Source of the DNA: Rhodobacter aestuarii
GTDB taxonomy: Bacteria > Pseudomonadota > Alphaproteobacteria > Rhodobacterales > Rhodobacteraceae
Assembly (NCBI RefSeq): GCF_900156655.1
Contig: NZ_FTOG01000011.1
Location: 1-64,000 of the forward strand
Length of the DNA stretch: 64,000 nt
Direction of reading: 5' to 3'
Below are positions 49,445 through 59,300 of this stretch, piece by piece (position 1 is the first letter of the stretch; each line of letters opens with the position of its first letter). The notes under the pieces were generated by a model that did not search any database, was not told the DNA's origin, and was given only the letters and a program-made list of their open reading frames with translations. The translations under genes and the position numbers were made by a program.

Positions 49445-50482
49445 TCAGGCATTCGCCGGAGCGGCGGCGAGCAGTTCGCGCACACGCGGCGCGACCTTGG
49501 TGCCGTAAAGCTCGACCGTTTCACGCAGATGCGCGGGATCTTGCGGCCCGGCCGAATATTTCAGCGTGAAGCGTTGCAGCCCCAACACCCCCATCGTCCG
49601 CGCGATCTTTTGCGCCACGGTTTCGGGGCTGCCCACATAAAGCGAGCCATTGGCGATCTCATGTTCAAAGGCCGCGCGGGTGAATTGCGGCCAGCCGCGC
49701 GAACGCCCGATGAGGTCGTGCATCTTGGCGTAAGCCGGAAAGAACCGCTCTTTCGCCTCTTCATCCGTTTTGGCGATATGGCCCGGCGAATGCACAGACA
49801 GCGGCAGCTCCGCCCCGCCCATTTGCGCGCGGGCCTTGCGGTAAAGATCGGCCAACGAGGCAAAGCGCGCCGGGTTGCCGCCAATGATCGCCATCACCAA
49901 GGGCATATTCATCGCCGCAGCCTCTAACACGGAATCGGGGCTCCCCCCCACCCCGCGCCAGACCGACAGCGGGCGTTCAGGGCGCGGATAGACGGTGACA
50001 TTTTGCAAAGACGTGCGGTGGTGCCCCCTAAAGCTGATCTTTTCGCGGCTCAGAAGCTCATGCAACAACTGCGCTTTTTCCGAAAACAGCGTCTCGTAAT
50101 CTTGCAACTCATAGCCAAAAAGCGGGAAGCTTTCGGTGAACGAGCCACGCCCGATGGTGATTTCGGCGCGCCCAGGTGCCAGCGCATCCAGTGTGGCAAA
50201 GCGCTGATAAAGCCGGATCGGGTCATCCGACGACAGCACCGTGACCGAGGTGCCGGCGTGGATCGTTTTCGTTTTCGCCAAGATCGTTGCGATCAGCGGC
50301 TCCATTGAGGAAATCGCGTAATCGGGGCGGTGATGTTCGCCAAGGCCAAAGTAATTCAGCCCGACCTCATCGGCCAAGACGGCCTCCGCCAACGTATCGC
50401 GGATCACCTGCGCCGCGCTTTGCGGGCCGGATTGGGTGGCGGTGATGTCGCCAAAAGTATCAAGGCCGAATTCAAGCGTCAT
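49445..50482 (-). CDS. Luciferase-like (LLM class) flavin-dependent oxidoreductase
   Basis: A 345-residue TIM-barrel monooxygenase family protein beginning MTLEFGLDTFGDITAT. AEAVLADEVGLNYFGLGEHHRPDY near residue 35 and RAEITIGRGSFTESFPLFG near residue 105 fit the bacterial luciferase fold. The substrate is unknown. AAGGAG upstream of the ATG at 50482 settles the start over a longer frame. Its gene follows folC on the same strand. Confidence 0.85.
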   Translation of the reverse strand: MTLEFGLDTFGDITATQSGPQSAAQVIRDTLAEAVLADEVGLNYFGLGEHHRPDYAISSMEPLIATILAKTKTIHAGTSVTVLSSDDPIRLYQRFATLDALAPGRAEITIGRGSFTESFPLFGYELQDYETLFSEKAQLLHELLSREKISFRGHHRTSLQNVTVYPRPERPLSVWRGVGGSPDSVLEAAAMNMPLVMAIIGGNPARFASLADLYRKARAQMGGAELPLSVHSPGHIAKTDEEAKERFFPAYAKMHDLIGRSRGWPQFTRAAFEHEIANGSLYVGSPETVAQKIARTMGVLGLQRFTLKYSAGPQDPAHLRETVELYGTKVAPRVRELLAAAPANA

Positions 50483-50569
50483 GGCGGGCTCCTTTCCTTT
50501 CGGGAAAAGATAGACGCGCCCCGGCTGTGCGCCTAGGCAGATCATCGCACAGGATTGGTGCGTGAATGC

Positions 50570-51844
50570 TCAGCCGTTCTCGCGCAAAACTTGGCCCGCA
50601 AGGTAAAGCGAGCCGCAGATAAGCACGCGCGCCTGCGGGTCTTGCGCGGTGATTGCCGCCAAAGCCGCCGCCACGCTTTCCGCTTCATCCACCTGCACAA
50701 AACCTGCTTTGCGTGCGGCCTCAGCCGTTTCAGCGGCGGGCAACGTGTTTGGCTCACCGGGGATAGACACGGCGCTCAAGCTTTGCGCCGCGCCCGCCAG
50801 TGGGCGCAGATAGCCGCCAATATCTTTGGTATTGAGCATCCCACAGATCAAATGCGTTGGACGCTTGGCCATGCGCGCCAGCGTGCTGGCCACCGCCTGC
50901 CCCCCTGCCGGGTTGTGCCCGCCATCAAGCCAAAGCTCCACCCCCGGTGCGGCTTCGACCAGCGGGCCTTGGCGCAGCCGTTGCATCCGCGCGGGCCATT
51001 GCGCTTGGCCCACCGCCGCCTCACAGGCCGCTTCGCCATAGCCAAGGCAGCGCAAGGCCGCGATGGCCGCGCCCGCATTTTCGATTTGGTGCGGGCCAGG
51101 CAGGTTCGGCAATGGCAGATCCAAAAGCCCGTTTTCATCTTGATAGATCAGCCGGTCGCGTTCCTCGAAGGCATGCCATTGCTGGCCATGCGCGAAAAGG
51201 CTCACACCCAGACGCGCGGCGCGCGCCTCGATCACATCCGTGCCGTCCGGCTGCTGCGGGCCAACCACGCAGGGCACGCCGCGCTTCAAGATGCCCGCTT
51301 TTTCGCCCGCAATCTCGGGCAGTGTCTCACCCAGATATTGCTGATGGTCGATGGAAATCGGCGTCAGCACCGTCAGCGCGGGCTGATCAATCACATTCGT
51401 CGCGTCGAGCCGTCCGCCAAGCCCCACTTCCAAGAGCGTGTAATCGGCAGGCGTGCGGGCAAAAGCCAGAATGGCCGCAACGGTGGTGATTTCAAAAAAC
51501 GTGATCGGCGCGCCGCCATTGGCCGCTTCGCATTCATCCAAAAGCGCGGCCAGATCGGGCTCGGCAATCAGGTCCCCGGCGAGCCGAATCCGCTCATGAA
51601 ACCGCGCCAGATGCGGCGAGGTATAGGCATGGACGCGCTTGCCCGAAGCCTCCAGCCCCGCGCGGATCATCGCTTGGGTCGAGCCTTTGCCATTGGTGCC
51701 CGCCAAATGAATAACGGGGGGCAGATCGCGCTCCGGGTTGCCCAGCGCGGCAAGCAACCGATGCACCCGGTCCAGCGTCAGATCAATAATCTTCGGATGC
51801 AGCCCCATCAGCCGCGCAAGGATTTCATCGGACGGTTGCGGCAT
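50570..51844 (-). CDS. folC: Bifunctional folylpolyglutamate synthase/dihydrofolate synthase
   Basis: Adds glutamate to dihydropteroate and folates. It has 424 residues. The Mur-ligase-type P-loop HLAGTNGKGSTQAMI lies near residue 47, the Mg/ATP segment TFFEITTVAAILAF near 120 and VTHPISIDHQQYLG-type segment (TPISIDHQQYLG) near 168. The C-terminal domain has LDGGHNPAGG. It follows accD by 74 bases, a pairing common in bacteria. Confidence 0.95.
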   Translation of the reverse strand: MPQPSDEILARLMGLHPKIIDLTLDRVHRLLAALGNPERDLPPVIHLAGTNGKGSTQAMIRAGLEASGKRVHAYTSPHLARFHERIRLAGDLIAEPDLAALLDECEAANGGAPITFFEITTVAAILAFARTPADYTLLEVGLGGRLDATNVIDQPALTVLTPISIDHQQYLGETLPEIAGEKAGILKRGVPCVVGPQQPDGTDVIEARAARLGVSLFAHGQQWHAFEERDRLIYQDENGLLDLPLPNLPGPHQIENAGAAIAALRCLGYGEAACEAAVGQAQWPARMQRLRQGPLVEAAPGVELWLDGGHNPAGGQAVASTLARMAKRPTHLICGMLNTKDIGGYLRPLAGAAQSLSAVSIPGEPNTLPAAETAEAARKAGFVQVDEAESVAAALAAITAQDPQARVLICGSLYLAGQVLRENG

Positions 51845-51918
51845 GAAGGCCCCCTGTTGTGCAAAATCCGGAGCCCTTGGCCCCGGATTTGATGATATTT
51901 AGGGATCGCAGAAAAGAC

Positions 51919-52887
51919 CTACTCGGTCTTTTGCGGCGCCTCAGGCGCGGTTTCCGGCGCGGGCTCCGCGACCTCGTCATGCGGGGTTTCCGGCACCGAG
52001 ATTTGGCCCGGCGGCGGCAGTTCGCCCCAAATGGCCGGCGGCTGGCTCATCATCAAGCGCAGCAGCACAATCAGCTCTTCGCGCATCTTCTTGCGATGCG
52101 TCACCCGGTCCAGCATGCCGTGATCCAGCAGATATTCGGCCCGCTGGAACCCTTCGGGCAGTTTTTCACGGATCGTTTGCTCGATCACGCGCGGCCCGGC
52201 AAAGCAAATGAGCGCATTCGGTTCGGCAATTTGCACATCGCCCAGCATCGCGTAAGAGGCCGTCACGCCGCCCGTGGTGGGATGGGTCAGCACAACGATG
52301 TAGGGCAGCCCCGCATCTTTGAGCATTTGCACCGCAACGGTCGAACGTGGCATCTGCATCAGGCTCAAAATACCCTCTTGCATCCGCGCGCCGCCAGCCG
52401 CCGAGAACAGCACCATCGGGCATTTGCGTTCCACCGCGCGCAGCGCCGCGGCCAAGATCGCATTGCCGACATACATCCCCATGGAGCCGCCCATGAAGGA
52501 GAAATCTTGCCCCACCGCCACAATCGGCGTGCGGCCAATCTCGCCCTCAACCACCAGCATCGCGTCTTTCTCGCCGGTGGCTTTTTGCGCCGAGCGCATC
52601 CGGTCAGGATATTTCTTTTGGTCTTTGAAGCTGAGCGGATCGGCGATCGGCTCGGGCACTTTCACTTCGGTAAAAATGCCAAGGTCAAACAGCGCTTCAA
52701 ACCGCTCCCGCGGGGTGATCGCCATGTGGTGATCGCAGTTGGTGCAGACATTGAGATTGTCAGCCACTTCCCGGTGGAACAGCATCGTGCCGCATTCGGG
52801 GCATTTCGTCCAAAGGTTCTCGGGCATGTCGCGCCGCGTAAACAGCGAGTTGATCTTCGGTCGGACGTAGTTCGAGATCCAGTTCAT
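51919..52887 (-). CDS. accD: Acetyl-CoA carboxylase carboxyltransferase subunit beta
   Basis: Subunit that transfers carboxyl from biotin carrier to acetyl-CoA in fatty acid synthesis. It has 322 residues from the ATG at 52887 (MNWISNYVRPKI), which has AAGGGG at good spacing, whereas the ATG six bases upstream is too close. The zinc finger CPECGTMLF and CTNCDHH is present, followed by the crotonase-like core (GARMQEGILSLMQMPR). A Pro/Glu-rich tail of about 30 residues ends the protein. Confidence 0.97.
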   Translation of the reverse strand: MNWISNYVRPKINSLFTRRDMPENLWTKCPECGTMLFHREVADNLNVCTNCDHHMAITPRERFEALFDLGIFTEVKVPEPIADPLSFKDQKKYPDRMRSAQKATGEKDAMLVVEGEIGRTPIVAVGQDFSFMGGSMGMYVGNAILAAALRAVERKCPMVLFSAAGGARMQEGILSLMQMPRSTVAVQMLKDAGLPYIVVLTHPTTGGVTASYAMLGDVQIAEPNALICFAGPRVIEQTIREKLPEGFQRAEYLLDHGMLDRVTHRKKMREELIVLLRLMMSQPPAIWGELPPPGQISVPETPHDEVAEPAPETAPEAPQKTE

Positions 52888-52963
52888 CGGCATGCCCCTT
52901 GGTTGCTGCGCCAGCGCTCAGCTTAGTTCCCGCCCAGATAAGCCCGCGCGCGCGCAAATGCAA

Positions 52964-53842
52964 TCAGCGGCGCAGCATCAGCCGCGCCAGAAGCCAGAAC
53001 ACCAGCATCGACAGGCTGTCCATCGCCAGATAGGGGGCCATCTCCGCCGGGTCGCGGGTGTTGATCACCAGCGTGTAAAGCGAAAGCCCATCAAGCTGCC
53101 CGTAAATCCCCACCAGCAGCACTGCAGAGATGTTATTTGCAAGGTGAAAGGCCAGCGCAGGGCCTAGGTTTCCGGCCCTTGCGGTCAGATCCGCCGCCAA
53201 TACGCCAAAGGCTGTTGCCCAAAGGGCGACGTAAATCGCGACGGGCCCGTTCATGTCTGGCGCGTAATGGAGCGCGCCAAAAAGCGCCGCAGGAATGCCC
53301 ATCCACAGCACGCGCCAGCGGGTGCGTGCGGCGATCTGTTGCAGCACATAGCCTCTAAAAAGCAGCTCTTCCGAAGCGATCTGAACGAATAGAAGCGGCA
53401 AGGACAGCGGCAACCAAGCCAGCATAACGCTCAAGGAGGTGGATTTCGCCAAATGCGGATCAAGCCCGGAGAGCGGCGCGATCAAGAGCGCTGCCAGCAC
53501 CAGCGCGGGAAAGACCAAGGCAAAATCGCGCCCCGCGCCCACACCAAACAGGCTCAAGACGGGGCGATTGTGCAAGAGCCGGGTGATCAGCATCGTCCCG
53601 AGCAATAAGGGGGCGAAACTGAACAATAACATCACCAGCCCAACGGGCGTGTTGGCCGCATTCATGTTGCGGATCACCCAAGACATGGTTTGCGGGCCGA
53701 AAAGCGCGCCGACGGCGCTCATGCCCCCCAAAAGCGCGCCAAAGTAAAACCCGCCAATCAGCCCAAGGCCAACCAGAACGCGCCAAGCCTCAGCGGAGGG
53801 TTTGGCCGAGGCAACATAGCGATCCAAAAGCGGGTAAGTCAT
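52964..53842 (-). CDS. CPBP-family intramembrane metalloprotease
   Basis: A 292-residue protein with about seven to eight membrane segments. The CPBP (Abi) motifs are present: EELLFRGYVL near residue 170, FGALHYAP near 205 and FHLANNISA near 245, which together supply the Glu and His metal ligands. Bacterial members are prenyl-endopeptidase-like or act in bacteriocin immunity; the role here is unknown. The ATG at 53842 (MTYPLLDRYVAS) is chosen within a much longer open frame. Confidence 0.85.
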   Translation of the reverse strand: MTYPLLDRYVASAKPSAEAWRVLVGLGLIGGFYFGALLGGMSAVGALFGPQTMSWVIRNMNAANTPVGLVMLLFSFAPLLLGTMLITRLLHNRPVLSLFGVGAGRDFALVFPALVLAALLIAPLSGLDPHLAKSTSLSVMLAWLPLSLPLLFVQIASEELLFRGYVLQQIAARTRWRVLWMGIPAALFGALHYAPDMNGPVAIYVALWATAFGVLAADLTARAGNLGPALAFHLANNISAVLLVGIYGQLDGLSLYTLVINTRDPAEMAPYLAMDSLSMLVFWLLARLMLRR

Positions 53843-53944
53843 GGCGGCTCCTTGGCGTGACCCTAGCCGCGCCCCCTGCCCCCCACAAGCCGCTTTACTT
53901 TGTCTTGGCTGCGGCGGATGTAAGCGCTTTCTGCCGGAGGGCGC

Positions 53945-54694
53945 ATGTTCGAAGTCTCGCTTGACCTTGCCGCGATGCTGATCGCTGCCGCTTTTGCCGC
54001 GGGCTTCGTGGATTCGATCGCTGGCGGGGGGGGCTTGATCACATTGCCGATCTTGCTTTTGGCGGGGGCCACGCCTTTGCAGGCGCTGTCCACCAACAAG
54101 GTGCAAGGGGCTTTTGGTGCCGCCACCGCCGCGCTGACCTATGCTGCCAAGGGGCAGGTAAACCTGCGCAAACAACTCGGTGCCGCCTCGCTTGCCTTTT
54201 TGGCGGGGCTTGGGGGGGCTTTCATGGTCTCGGCCCTGCCGACCGAGGCCGTGCGCGCCATTCTGCCCTTCATTTTGATCGCGATTGCCGCCTTTTTCGC
54301 CTTGCGCAAAGGGCTGGACGACACAGACCGCGCCCAACGCATCACCCCTGCCGCCTTCGTGGCCTTTGTTGTGCCTTTTGTGGGGTTTTATGACGGGTTG
54401 ATCGGCCCCGGCGCGGGTGCGTTTTACATGATCGGTTTTGTGATGCTGGCGGGCTATGGCGTACTGAAAGCCACCGCGCACACCAAACTGCTCAATTTCG
54501 CCTCCAACCTTGGCGGGCTGGTGGCCTTTGCCGCCACAGGCGCGCCTTGGTGGGTGATGGGGCTTGCAATGGGCGTGGCGCAAATTGCGGGGGCCAGCCT
54601 TGGGGCGCGCCTTGCCATGCGCAAGGGCGCGAAACTGATCAAACCGCTATTGGTTGTCACCTCAACCGTGCTGGCGCTCAAGCTGATCTGGTGA
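53945..54694 (+). CDS. TauE/SafE-family (TSUP) anion exporter
   Basis: A 249-residue integral membrane protein with about eight hydrophobic segments. The two family half-motifs are AAAFAAGFVDSIAGGGGLITLP near residue 15 and FVGFYDGLIGPGAGAFYMIGF near 145. Members export sulfite, sulfoacetate or other small organosulfur anions. No sulfur metabolism gene is adjacent, so the substrate stays open. It converges with the asparaginase gene with no gap. Confidence 0.87.
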   Translation: MFEVSLDLAAMLIAAAFAAGFVDSIAGGGGLITLPILLLAGATPLQALSTNKVQGAFGAATAALTYAAKGQVNLRKQLGAASLAFLAGLGGAFMVSALPTEAVRAILPFILIAIAAFFALRKGLDDTDRAQRITPAAFVAFVVPFVGFYDGLIGPGAGAFYMIGFVMLAGYGVLKATAHTKLLNFASNLGGLVAFAATGAPWWVMGLAMGVAQIAGASLGARLAMRKGAKLIKPLLVVTSTVLALKLIW

Positions 54695-55684
54695 TCAGCA
54701 AAAACCCTCTGCGCGGCGCATCCCACCCGTTTCAAGGCCACGCCAATTGCGCTGCACTTTAGGCAAAAGCTCTTCCACCACCGGATGGGCCGGGTCGAGC
54801 GCCCCGAGATAGACCAAAATCGCGGTAATTGCCGCCTCTGACGCGCGGGTGGTGCCATCGGCAATTTTCAGCGCCACGCCACGCTTTTGTTCGGGCAAAA
54901 TGGCCACGAAGACGCCCTCCGCCCCCACTTTCACTGCCACCTTGCCGCCCATTGCCCGCATCAGCTTGGTGCAAGCGCGTTCTTCCCCGGCAACCAGTTC
55001 TGGGAAAGCGACCATCGCCCGGCGCAACCGCACCGCTGCGTTTTCGCGTAGGCTACCCTCTGGCTTGGCGGCAGCAAAGAATTGCATCGCACGGGCCAAT
55101 GCCTCGACCGTGCAGGCAAAGTTCGGGGCCGAGCAGCCATCAACACCCCAACCCGCGACAATCTCCCCCGTCACCTCTTCAAAGGCGGCGCGGACGGCGC
55201 GTTGCACGGGATGGTCGATCTCCACATATTCTGAACCGCCCTTCAAATGGCGGTTGAGCGTCAGAAACCCGCTATGCTTACCCGAGCAATTGTTGTGAAT
55301 TTGGCATGGCTTGTCTTCTGTGCAGGTGAAATGGCACCGGGCCTCCGGGTCGCGCGGCACATGTGCGCCGCAGCGCAAATCCTCATCCGCCAAGCCCAGA
55401 TCGGAGAGCCACGCCGCCACGGCCTTGGTGTGCAGCGCCGCGCCGGAGTGGCTGGCACAGGCAAGCGCCAAATGCCGCTCCGCCAACCCCGCCGCATCAG
55501 CCGCGCCGCTTTCCACCAAAGGCAGCGCTTGGATCATTTTGCACGACGAGCGCGGAAAGATCACCGCATCGGCTTGGCCCCAGACCATTTCCGCCCCTTG
55601 CGGGCCATAAACCACTGCATGCCCGGCATGGATGCTTTCACACAGGCCGCCCCGCCAGAGCTCGATCAAGGATTGTGGTGCCAT
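54695..55684 (-). CDS. L-asparaginase II (AnsA-type, PF06089 family)
   Basis: A 329-residue hydrolase converting asparagine to aspartate. It shows the Rhizobium etli-type signature: FPRSSCKMIQALPL near residue 45, CHFTCTEDKPCQIHNNCSGKHSGFL near 120 and GWGVDGCSAPNFA near 180. This class is unrelated to the Escherichia coli type asparaginases and is serine/lysine based with conserved cysteines. The ATG at 55684 (MAPQSLIELWRGG) is favoured over an upstream extension. Confidence 0.9.
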   Translation of the reverse strand: MAPQSLIELWRGGLCESIHAGHAVVYGPQGAEMVWGQADAVIFPRSSCKMIQALPLVESGAADAAGLAERHLALACASHSGAALHTKAVAAWLSDLGLADEDLRCGAHVPRDPEARCHFTCTEDKPCQIHNNCSGKHSGFLTLNRHLKGGSEYVEIDHPVQRAVRAAFEEVTGEIVAGWGVDGCSAPNFACTVEALARAMQFFAAAKPEGSLRENAAVRLRRAMVAFPELVAGEERACTKLMRAMGGKVAVKVGAEGVFVAILPEQKRGVALKIADGTTRASEAAITAILVYLGALDPAHPVVEELLPKVQRNWRGLETGGMRRAEGFC

Positions 55685-55841
55685 TTCGCCCTCCGATGCG
55701 CGAAATCCCGCCGGGGGGGCTTTCCCCAACCGGCACTTTTGCGTTATCTCTCGACTATCGAGTTGAAATAGCAACCGCCAGAGTGAACAAGGGCTAAAGC
55801 CCGAGGGCGGACAGAGGCATCAGACAGCTGGAGGCTGTTCC

Positions 55842-56366
55842 ATGAAGACGATCATTTCGAGCGTCGCAGCAGTTCTTGCCGCGTCGCTGGCATTTTCCCC
55901 GATGGCAAGCGCGCAAGAAAGCTCGAACCGGGTGGCGGCGGAAACCGACTGGAGCGTTTTCGTTGAAGACAGCCCGAAAGAGTGCTGGGGCGTGGTGCCG
56001 CCGAAAAAGACGGTCAACACCAAGGGCGGCAAGCCCGTGCAGGTGCGCCGGTCTGAAATTTTGCTGTTTGTAACTCACCGGCCGAGCAAAGCGCCCGAGG
56101 TGATGTTTATGGGCGGCTATCCCTTTGCGCCCGGCTCCACGGTCGAATTGAAGGTGAGCACAGGCCAAGCGTTCAACCTTTTCACCAATGGCGAAGGTGC
56201 GTGGGCGGGCAGCCCCGAAGATGATGCCAAGATCATCGCCGCGATGAAAGCGGGCGCCGATGTGACGCTGACGGGCCGGTCGAGCCGCGGCACTCAGACG
56301 GAAGACACCTTCTCGCTGATGGGCTTCACCGCCGCGATGGACGAAGCCGCCAAACGCTGCAAATAA
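55842..56366 (+). CDS. Invasion-associated locus B (IalB)-family protein
   Basis: A 174-residue periplasmic protein. The signal peptide MKTIISSVAAVLAASLAFSPMASA is followed by TDWSVFVEDSPKECWGV, VTHRPSKAPEVMFMGGYPFAPGS and SRGTQTEDTFSLMGFTAAMDEA, which match the IalB domain first described in Bartonella. In free-living alphaproteobacteria it is not linked to invasion. GGAGG precedes the ATG and the terminator at 56391-56414 ends the transcript, so it is a single-gene unit. Confidence 0.9.
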   Translation: MKTIISSVAAVLAASLAFSPMASAQESSNRVAAETDWSVFVEDSPKECWGVVPPKKTVNTKGGKPVQVRRSEILLFVTHRPSKAPEVMFMGGYPFAPGSTVELKVSTGQAFNLFTNGEGAWAGSPEDDAKIIAAMKAGADVTLTGRSSRGTQTEDTFSLMGFTAAMDEAAKRCK

Positions 56367-56390
56367 GCGTAAGCGCCCCCTTGAGGCAGC

Positions 56391-56414
56391 AGCCCCGGCC
56401 AGACCGGGGCTTTT
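56391..56414 (+). terminator. Intrinsic terminator after the IalB-like gene
   Basis: AGCCCCGG and CCGGGGCT form a perfect eight-base stem with a CCAGA loop, followed by TTTTG, 24 bases past the stop codon. Confidence 0.85.
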
Positions 56415-56495
56415 GCACATCTTGGTGATCTATTTTTGCTACCTATCGGGGCGCGAATCCCCTATATGCACGGCTTCTTTAACGCAGGACGCGCC

Positions 56496-57677
56496 ATGAC
56501 CGAGCCCACTTCCCCCATCACGCAAGACGTGTTGACCGTGCCGCGCAAGCTGCCCGAGGGCGGTAAGCTGAACCTTGTCGGGCTCACACGTGAGGAATTG
56601 CGCGCAGCGCTGATCGCGGCAGGCACGCCCGAGAAACAGGCGAAAATGCGCGTCGGCCAAGTTTGGCAATGGATCTACCATTGGGGCGTGCGTGATTTCA
56701 GCGAGATGACCAACCTCGCCAAAGACTATCGCGCGCTTCTGGACGCCAATTTTGAAATTGCCCTGCCCGAGGTCGTGACTTGCCAAGTCTCGATGGATGG
56801 CACGCGCAAATACCTTTTGCGCATCGCGGGCGGGCATGAGGTTGAGGCGGTTTACATCCCCGAAGAAAACCGGGGCACTTTGTGCATTTCTTCCCAAGTG
56901 GGCTGCACGCTGACCTGTTCTTTCTGCCATACGGGCACGCAAAAACTGGTGCGCAACCTGACCGCGGGCGAGATTGTCGGCCAAGTGATGGTGGCGCGTG
57001 ACGATTTGGGCGAATGGCCGAAACCGGGCGCACCGAAGGATGAGACGCGGCTCATTTCCAACGTCGTGCTGATGGGCATGGGCGAGCCGCTTTACAACTT
57101 TGAAAACGTGCGCAACGCGATGAAAGTGGTGATGGATGGCGAGGGGCTGACGCTTAGCCGCCGCCGGATCACGCTCTCAACCTCTGGCATCGTCCCCGAG
57201 ATTGCCCGCACCGCCGAAGAAATTGGCTGCCTTCTGGCGATTTCCTTCCATGCCACCACCGATGAGGTGCGCGACAAGCTGGTGCCGGTGAACAAGAAAT
57301 GGAACATCGCCACGCTGTTGGACACGCTGCGCGATTACCCGCGCCTGTCCAATTCTGAGCGGATCACCTTTGAGTATGTGATGCTCAAAGGCGTGAACGA
57401 TAGCGACGACGATGCGCGGCGGCTGATCAAGCTGATCCGGGGCATTCCCGCGAAGATCAACTTGATCCCGTTTAACGAATGGCCCGGCTCGCCCTATCAG
57501 CGCAGCGATTGGGAGCGGATCGAGGCTTTTGCCGATATCGTTTATAAGGCGGGCTATGCCGCGCCCATTCGCACCCCGCGCGGCGAAGATATCATGGCTG
57601 CTTGCGGGCAGCTGAAATCTGCCACCGAACGCGCGCGGAAATCTAAGGCAGAAATCGCGGCGGAAGCGGGCCAGTAA
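56496..57677 (+). CDS. rlmN: 23S rRNA (adenine2503-C2) methyltransferase
   Basis: Radical SAM enzyme that methylates A2503 in 23S rRNA and A37 in some tRNAs. It has 393 residues. The cluster motif [11 protein letters not shown] lies near residue 134, and [16 protein letters not shown] near 190 and [24 protein letters not shown] near 245 are diagnostic. ACGCAGGAC precedes the ATG at 56496; the longer frame from 56436 is not supported. It converges with the GT39 gene over a hairpin at 57691-57711. Confidence 0.95.
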   Translation: MTEPTSPITQDVLTVPRKLPEGGKLNLVGLTREELRAALIAAGTPEKQAKMRVGQVWQWIYHWGVRDFSEMTNLAKDYRALLDANFEIALPEVVTCQVSMDGTRKYLLRIAGGHEVEAVYIPEENRGTLCISSQVGCTLTCSFCHTGTQKLVRNLTAGEIVGQVMVARDDLGEWPKPGAPKDETRLISNVVLMGMGEPLYNFENVRNAMKVVMDGEGLTLSRRRITLSTSGIVPEIARTAEEIGCLLAISFHATTDEVRDKLVPVNKKWNIATLLDTLRDYPRLSNSERITFEYVMLKGVNDSDDDARRLIKLIRGIPAKINLIPFNEWPGSPYQRSDWERIEAFADIVYKAGYAAPIRTPRGEDIMAACGQLKSATERARKSKAEIAAEAGQ

Positions 57678-57690
57678 ACGCCGCTTTCTC

Positions 57691-57711
57691 GCCCGGGCGA
57701 TGCGCCCGGGC
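57691..57711. terminator. Bidirectional hairpin between rlmN and the GT39 gene
   Basis: GCCCGGGCG and CGCCCGGGC are perfect nine-base arms around ATG in the 42-base gap between convergent genes. T-rich tails are absent on both sides, so termination efficiency is uncertain. Confidence 0.5.
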
Positions 57712-57719
57712 TGCGCGCG

Positions 57720-59300
57720 TTATTCGCCTTGCCACAGGCACCAATCATGCCCGTAGAAAAAGCGCACCTCGGCGGCCTCTTTTTCAAGCGTGGGCACATC
57801 ACGGCATTCGGCAACCAGTAACCCGCCCGGATGCGCGGCGAGCCACGCGGGCGCATCCTCTGCGGTAAGAACATCGACCTTTTCGGTCAGGCGCCCTTCA
57901 AAACCGAATTCAGAATTGTAGCGCCCTGCAACGGTGGCGAGCCCCTGCGCCTGATGCCCGGCCATTCTCTGAGCAATTGGCGTGCTGTCATAAGCGGGGC
58001 CAAGGCCGGTGCTGGCAATCAACCCCACGAAGCCCAAGACCAGCCCCAAACCCGCAAGGCTGAGCCCGATCACCCGCGGCAACAGCCAGACCAAGGCAGC
58101 GAGCAAACCGCAAAACAGCGCAAAAGCGATCGGCCCCCAAAGCGGCTGCATCAAAGCCACTGTCTGCGCATCGCCCGCCCCCAAAGCCAAGGCGAGCGGC
58201 GCGATCCCGGCCAAAACCAGCAAAGCGCCGACTGGCAGGTGGGACAAACGCCCCCGCGCCTCGGCACTGCCCGAGGTCAGAAAAGCGCGCGCGACGATCA
58301 GCGCGAATGCGGGCAGTTCCGGCACAAGGTAATGCACCTGCTTGCCGGAAATGAGCGAGAACAGAAACAACCCCGCCCCTGCCTGCACAACCATCAACCG
58401 CAGCGCACGATCCGAGAAGCGCAATTTCGCCGCCCCGCGCCAGAAGCTTGGCGACCAAATCCACGGGAAAAGCGCAAGCGGAAGCGTAGCGAGCAACCAC
58501 CACATCGGCCGCGCATGGGCGAAGCTTTGCACCGTGCGGCCTGCCGTTTGCTCCCACAAAATCATCCGGCGGTATTCGGCCCCGCCAGTGATCGCGGCGG
58601 GCAAAACCCAAAGCGCCACCACCGCAAGCGCCACAGCCAGCGCGAGCCCCGCACCTTTTGCGATCTCACGGCCGGAAGGTCGTGTGCTGGGGTCGGCCCA
58701 AAGCGGAACCGCCAAAAGCGCCGGCGCAAGGTGGAACAAGATCACCGGCCCTTTCGCCAAAACCCCAAAGGCCAGCGCGAAGCCAAAGCCGCCCCAAGCG
58801 AGGCGATTTCCCCCCGGCGCGCGCAAAGCGGAAATCAGCGCCCAAAGCCCCGCTAAAGTCGCTGTGGAAAGCAGCGTGTCAAACATCGTCGCGCCGCCAT
58901 AAGCGGCAAAGACGCTGAGCCCGGAAAGCACAATGGCCGCCAAAGCCCCGGTGGCATTATCCCAAAGCCGCCGCCCGAGCGCCCACGTGCCCAAAAGCGT
59001 CACCACGGCAAAGAACGGCCCCACCAAGCGGCCCGCAAAGCCGCTCACCTCGCCCACAAGCGTCCAGACAAGGTTGATCAGCCAAAAGAGAAGCGGCGGC
59101 TTGTCGGTATAAAGCTCGAAGTTCTTGATCGGCAGAAACCAGCTTCCCTCCAGCCGCATCTCGCGGGCAACGTCGATGTAGCGGGTTTCATCAATCGGCA
59201 GGAGCGGGCGTAGGGCAACGCCAATCACCGCAACCACCGCAAAGGCCAAAATCATCGCAACAGCAAAGCCGCTGCGGGCGCGCCCTTCAGGCGGCGCCAT
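57720..59300 (-). CDS. GT39/ArnT-like membrane glycosyltransferase, second copy
   Basis: A 526-residue protein with about eleven membrane segments. The loop after the first segment has LLPIDETRYIDVAREM (catalytic Asp-Glu region) and FELYTDKPPLLFWLI, as in ArnT and related transferases. It shares fold and family with the protein at 4120-5556 but is clearly not a recent duplicate. Start ATG 59300 (MAPPEGRARSGFAV) overlaps the upstream LOG-family gene by 14 bases. The acceptor and sugar are not identifiable. Confidence 0.85.
   Translation of the reverse strand: MAPPEGRARSGFAVAMILAFAVVAVIGVALRPLLPIDETRYIDVAREMRLEGSWFLPIKNFELYTDKPPLLFWLINLVWTLVGEVSGFAGRLVGPFFAVVTLLGTWALGRRLWDNATGALAAIVLSGLSVFAAYGGATMFDTLLSTATLAGLWALISALRAPGGNRLAWGGFGFALAFGVLAKGPVILFHLAPALLAVPLWADPSTRPSGREIAKGAGLALAVALAVVALWVLPAAITGGAEYRRMILWEQTAGRTVQSFAHARPMWWLLATLPLALFPWIWSPSFWRGAAKLRFSDRALRLMVVQAGAGLFLFSLISGKQVHYLVPELPAFALIVARAFLTSGSAEARGRLSHLPVGALLVLAGIAPLALALGAGDAQTVALMQPLWGPIAFALFCGLLAALVWLLPRVIGLSLAGLGLVLGFVGLIASTGLGPAYDSTPIAQRMAGHQAQGLATVAGRYNSEFGFEGRLTEKVDVLTAEDAPAWLAAHPGGLLVAECRDVPTLEKEAAEVRFFYGHDWCLWQGE

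Noticed and set aside
53843-54583. N-terminal extension of the CPBP protease frame
   Set aside because: It lies antisense to the TSUP exporter gene; the ATG at 53842 gives the natural membrane protein start.
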